A stretch of DNA of 9,480 bases, from NCBI GenBank assembly GCA_902494595.1, contig CABUTY010000031.1:1-9480 (forward strand). Reading direction: 5' to 3'. The notes beneath the pieces are model-generated. The model made no database searches. It worked only from the letters and a program-made list of their open reading frames with translations, and was not told the DNA's origin. The DNA comes from an uncultured Porphyromonadaceae bacterium (GTDB lineage: Bacteria; Bacteroidota; Bacteroidia; Bacteroidales; Muribaculaceae). The translations under genes were made by a program, and so were the position numbers. Positions within the stretch are counted from its first letter, which is position 1, and each line of letters begins with the position of its first letter. Positions 6,805 to 9,480 of the stretch are shown here, in pieces.

Positions 6805-6825
6805 CTCATAAGTTTAAACAGTTTC
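6805..6825 (-). repeat. Right terminal inverted repeat of the MITE-like element
   Basis: This is the partner of the left arm at 6644-6664, read on the opposite strand. Its outer end is followed by TAA at 6826-6828, then 26 bases to the glycogen synthase ATG. In the reading frame of that gene it stays open, which produces a false upstream TTG start at 6801. Confidence 0.8.
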
Positions 6826-6854
6826 TAAGAAGCATTACCCATACCATCAAAATC

Positions 6855-8546
6855 ATGACAATACGCAAGAACAATGCGGCGGAGGCTATGACAGAAGGAG
6901 TCATAACAGTAGCCAGCCGGGTTGACCTGCTGTTCGAGACCAGTTGGGAAGTATGTAATAAGGTAGGAGGCATCTATGCCGTTTTGTCGACGAAGGCCCG
7001 TACATTGGGAGCTCAGTTCGGCGACAAGCTTATCTTCATAGGTCCTGATCTATGGACATCTGAAAACGAGTCACTGTATTTTAAGGAGCGGAAGACGCTG
7101 TTGCGTCAGGCGTCGGGGAAGCTGCATCTTCCCTGGGGGATAAGCATACGTGTGGGTCGCTGGGATATTCCCGGTTCGCCGCAGGTGGTGCTGGTGAATC
7201 CCGGCGATACCGTGAAGCACCTCGACGGTATATACGGCGAGATGTGGCGTGATTATGGTGTAGATTCGCTGCATTCCTACGGCGATTATGCGGAGAGCTG
7301 CGCGTTTGCGGTGGCTTCCGCGATAGTGATAGAGGCCCTGACCGACCACCTCAAGGCGAGTCAGTCGAAGGTGATAGCCCATTTCGACGAATGGACCACC
7401 GGCATGGGTCTGCTCTATCTGCGCAGCCATGCGCCCAAGATATCCACGGTATTCACCACGCATGCTACGAGCATAGGCCGCAGCATCTGCGGCAACGGTA
7501 AGCCCCTATACGACTATTTCCACCAGTACAACGGCGACCAGATGGCTGAGCAGCTCAACATGCAGTCGAAGCACAGTCTTGAGAAGGCAGCGGCGCATAA
7601 TGCCGACTGTTTCACCACGGTGAGCGAGGTTACGGCCCGCGAGTGCGAGCAGCTGCTGCAGATACGCCCCCAGGTGGTGACGCCCAACGGCTTCGAACCC
7701 GAGTTCGTACCCAAGACTGTGAAATACAACCGACTGCGCAAGGAGGGCCGCGACAGGCTGCTGGAGGTGGCCGCCGCTGTCACCGGCAGAAAATACGATG
7801 CCGACACTTTCATCATTGCCACTTCCGGCCGGCATGAGTACCGCAACAAGGGCCTCAACATGTTCATCGACGCCATGGCGCGTATAGAGGCAGGACTCCC
7901 TTCCAACGAGGAGGCGCTGGCATTCATCATGGTGCCCGGCTGGGTTCGGGAGCCACAGGGTGCTCTCGTGACCGACCTCAAGTATGGCGGCGACTTACGC
8001 CCCGAGCCCGACTTCCTGACCCATTCGCTCAACAATGAGGGCGACGACGAGATATGCCGCAGGATCAAGGAGCTGGAGGCCGGTGGCCATTTCCGCCGCC
8101 TCAAGGTGATATATGTTCCCAGCTATCTTGACGGCGCCGACGGTGTAATCGACATATCGTATTACGACCTGTTGCCCGCCTTCGACCTCACCGTATTCCC
8201 CAGCTATTACGAGCCGTGGGGCTACACACCGCTGGAGAGCGTGGCTTTCGGAGTGCCGACAATCACCGACGACAAGGCCGGCTTCGGCCAGTGGGTGCTC
8301 GACAATTTCAAGAATGGCCTCAACCTCTGCGGCGTGGATGTAAAGAGCCGCAACGACTCCAATTACGACCAGGCCTGCCGCGAAATCGCCGATGACGCCA
8401 CCGACTATATTTCCGAGGACAACAACCTGCGGCTACAGGCCCGCAACATGGCTTTCCTCACCTCGGCAAAGGCCGACTGGAAATTCTTTATACTCAATTA
8501 CGACAAGGCTTTCGAGATAGCGCTCCAGCGCAACATGCGCCGTTAA
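6855..8546 (+). CDS. Glycogen synthase, GT3 (eukaryote-like) family
   Basis: This 563-residue glycosyltransferase elongates alpha-1,4-glucan from a nucleotide-sugar donor. It belongs to family GT3, as in animals and yeast, and not the usual bacterial GT5 GlgA. Evidence in order: FETSWEVCNKVGGIYAV (27-43), HFDEW (176-180), FTTHATSIGR with Arg209 (200-209), AAAHNADCFTTVSEVTA, VTPNGF, GRHEYRNKG with Arg326 and Lys332, and PSYYEPWGYTPLE with Glu453 and Glu461. Yeast Gsy2 uses equivalent residues for UDP-sugar binding and catalysis. It is shorter than eukaryotic enzymes (about 700), and its C-terminus lacks their dense arginine cluster for glucose-6-phosphate control, so allosteric control by that sugar is doubtful. 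Start: ATG 6855 is chosen because the frame upstream (to TTG 6801) lies in the inserted repeat element; ATG 6888 is possible. The donor (UDP- or ADP-glucose) cannot be told. Alpha-glucan phosphorylase follows. Confidence 0.93.
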   Translation: MTIRKNNAAEAMTEGVITVASRVDLLFETSWEVCNKVGGIYAVLSTKARTLGAQFGDKLIFIGPDLWTSENESLYFKERKTLLRQASGKLHLPWGISIRVGRWDIPGSPQVVLVNPGDTVKHLDGIYGEMWRDYGVDSLHSYGDYAESCAFAVASAIVIEALTDHLKASQSKVIAHFDEWTTGMGLLYLRSHAPKISTVFTTHATSIGRSICGNGKPLYDYFHQYNGDQMAEQLNMQSKHSLEKAAAHNADCFTTVSEVTARECEQLLQIRPQVVTPNGFEPEFVPKTVKYNRLRKEGRDRLLEVAAAVTGRKYDADTFIIATSGRHEYRNKGLNMFIDAMARIEAGLPSNEEALAFIMVPGWVREPQGALVTDLKYGGDLRPEPDFLTHSLNNEGDDEICRRIKELEAGGHFRRLKVIYVPSYLDGADGVIDISYYDLLPAFDLTVFPSYYEPWGYTPLESVAFGVPTITDDKAGFGQWVLDNFKNGLNLCGVDVKSRNDSNYDQACREIADDATDYISEDNNLRLQARNMAFLTSAKADWKFFILNYDKAFEIALQRNMRR

Positions 8547-8566
8547 CGGCCCGAGCCAGTGTCGAT

Positions 8567-8586
8567 GAAGTTGCATGGGCAACTTC
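8567..8586 (+). other. Perfect intercistronic hairpin between glycogen genes
   Basis: GAAGTTGC (8567-8574) pairs perfectly with GCAACTTC (8579-8586) around the four-base loop ATGG. It lies 20 bases after the glycogen synthase stop and 34 bases before the phosphorylase ATG. No T run follows, so it is not a standard terminator. It could stabilise the upstream message end or tune expression of the downstream gene. That a hairpin forms is clear from pairing; its role is inferred. Confidence 0.55.
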
Positions 8587-8620
8587 CACACCAACAACTG
8601 ACAAAATTCTAAATCCGATT

Positions 8621-9480
8621 ATGAAACTTAAAGTAAGCAATGCCAACCAGCCTAACTGGCGCACACTGACGGTAAGCGCCGAGATACCGGCTGAACTGAA
8701 GCCGATGGAGGAGATGGCAAAGAACCTGTGGTGGGTATGGAACAGCAAGGGTAAACGACTGTTCCACGATCTTGCCCGTGCCCTCTGGCGCGCTGTGGGC
8801 GAGAACCCCGTAATGCTCCTTCAACAGCTCAGCTACGAGCGTTATCAGGAGATTCTTTCCGACAAGGCGATGATGACCCGAATCGCCGACACCTATCGCG
8901 AGTTCAAGGACTACATGAAAGTGCCTATGGACACGAAGGTGCCCTCCGTGAGCTACTTCTCCATGGAGTATGGTCTCTGCAACTGTCTGAAGATATATTC
9001 GGGTGGTCTGGGCGTACTTGCCGGCGACTATATTAAGCAGGCCAGCGACTCGCGCGTGCGCATGACAGCCGTGGGCTTCCTCTATAAATATGGCTATTTC
9101 TCGCAGAGCCTCAGCATCGACGGCCAGCAGATTGCCAACTATGAGAGCCAGAACTTCGACCAGCTTCCCATCGACGCCGTGCTCGGCGAGGATGGCCAGC
9201 CGATGGTGCTTGAGGTGCCCTTCCCCGGCCGAATCGTCTACTGCCACGTATGGCGTGTGAATGTGGGCCGCATGAAGCTCTATCTCCTCGACACCGATCT
9301 CGACCAGAATTCAGAATGGGATCGTCAGATAACCCACAAACTCTACGGAGGTGACTGGGAAAACCGTATCAAACAGGAATATCTTCTTGGCATCGGTGGT
9401 ATCCTTATGCTCGAAAAACTCGGCATCAAGACCGACCTCTATCATGCCAACGAGGGTCACGCAGCATTGATGAACCTCCA
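8621..9480 (+). CDS. glgP: Alpha-glucan phosphorylase (GT35), N-terminal part
   Basis: The gene runs off the window end; 286 complete codons are seen of a protein likely about 850 residues long. It would release glucose-1-phosphate from glycogen or maltodextrins using PLP and phosphate. Residues 1 to about 100 form the N-terminal domain of the short-chain phosphorylase type, with NLWWVWN at 35-41. The family blocks follow: YFSMEYGL at 112-119, IYSGGLGVLAGDYIKQASD from 125, and YHANEGHAALMN at 274-285. The PLP lysine and the catalytic C-terminal half lie beyond base 9480. The ATG at 8621 follows an A-rich sequence (ACAAAATTCTAAATCCGATT) without a Shine-Dalgarno motif. It lies 74 bases after the glycogen synthase stop with a hairpin between and no promoter seen, so co-transcription is likely. 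The TmAgpA/GlgP-like branch, not the E. coli MalP branch, is inferred from the N-terminal domain. Confidence 0.93.
   Translation, partial: MKLKVSNANQPNWRTLTVSAEIPAELKPMEEMAKNLWWVWNSKGKRLFHDLARALWRAVGENPVMLLQQLSYERYQEILSDKAMMTRIADTYREFKDYMKVPMDTKVPSVSYFSMEYGLCNCLKIYSGGLGVLAGDYIKQASDSRVRMTAVGFLYKYGYFSQSLSIDGQQIANYESQNFDQLPIDAVLGEDGQPMVLEVPFPGRIVYCHVWRVNVGRMKLYLLDTDLDQNSEWDRQITHKLYGGDWENRIKQEYLLGIGGILMLEKLGIKTDLYHANEGHAALMNL

Larger units (their letters stand above)
6644..6825. mobile_element. MITE-like palindromic element (182 bp) in the leader
   Basis: Perfect 13-bp terminal inverted repeats, GAAACTGTTTAAA (6644-6656) and TTTAAACAGTTTC (6813-6825), extend to 19 matches of 21. The direct repeat TAA lies just outside both ends (6641-6643 and 6826-6828), within a longer shared CTAAGAA (6640-6646 and 6825-6831). 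The interior is also an imperfect palindrome: a left arm at about 6679-6730 resembles the reverse complement of about 6760-6812, with TTTTCCGC (6717-6724) facing GCGGAAAT (6769-6776). No transposase is encoded. Size, ends and likely target duplication fit a miniature inverted-repeat element moved by a transposase supplied elsewhere. The TAA or CTAA flank would suit an IS5-like enzyme, but this is only a suggestion. It lies between the promoter and the glycogen synthase start. The reading as a mobile element needs other copies to confirm it. Confidence 0.68.

Noticed and set aside
6801..6854. Upstream extension of glycogen synthase from TTG at 6801
   Set aside because: The 18 extra codons start inside the right inverted repeat of the MITE-like element and match no part of the family. 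ATG 6855 or 6888 is more likely.

Overview
The window reads as a chromosomal segment from a Bacteroidales bacterium. The exact family is not certain; a Muribaculaceae- or Prevotellaceae-like genome would fit. The evidence is two promoters of the Bacteroidetes form (TTTG, 19 bases, TAnnTTTG), A-rich translation starts without clear Shine-Dalgarno sequences, a DUF3127 protein, and a eukaryote-like GT3 glycogen synthase next to a GT35 alpha-glucan phosphorylase. All confident genes lie on the + strand. Long open frames on the - strand are shadows of the GC-rich coding sequence.

Positions 26-5825 hold one compact transcription unit: gcvH, gcvPA, gcvPB, lpdA, rsmG and a metallo-beta-lactamase-fold hydrolase gene. 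Spacings are overlaps of 8, 4 and 4 bases or gaps of 11 and 6 bases, so co-transcription is very likely. The first four genes supply the H, P (as two subunits) and L proteins of the glycine cleavage system. The T protein (gcvT) is not in the window. The last two genes (16S rRNA m7G methyltransferase and a glyoxalase-II-like hydrolase) are housekeeping passengers with no evident link to glycine. The promoter of the unit lies upstream of base 1.

Positions 5826-6420 hold a monocistronic unit with its own promoter and terminator. It encodes a DUF3127 protein: an SSB-like small domain, an Ala/Gln/Pro linker and a C-terminal acidic tip ending DDLPF, as in single-stranded DNA-binding proteins.

Positions 6421-6854 are a non-coding stretch of over 400 bases with much structure: a good promoter, then a leader with two nested helices, then a 182-bp palindromic MITE-like element with 13-bp perfect terminal inverted repeats. 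The element is flanked by a short direct repeat and sits 29 bases before the glycogen synthase start codon. Removing it in silence leaves a simple leader in which the structured RNA ends about 34 bases before the ATG.

Positions 6855-9480 hold the glycogen genes: a GT3-type glycogen synthase and, after a 74-base gap with a perfect 8-bp hairpin, the first 286 codons of an alpha-glucan phosphorylase cut by the window edge. Together they make and break glycogen. The parts most worth a second look are the structured leader, the inserted element within it, and the SSB-like tail of the DUF3127 protein. I see no defence system, CRISPR array, tRNA or rRNA.
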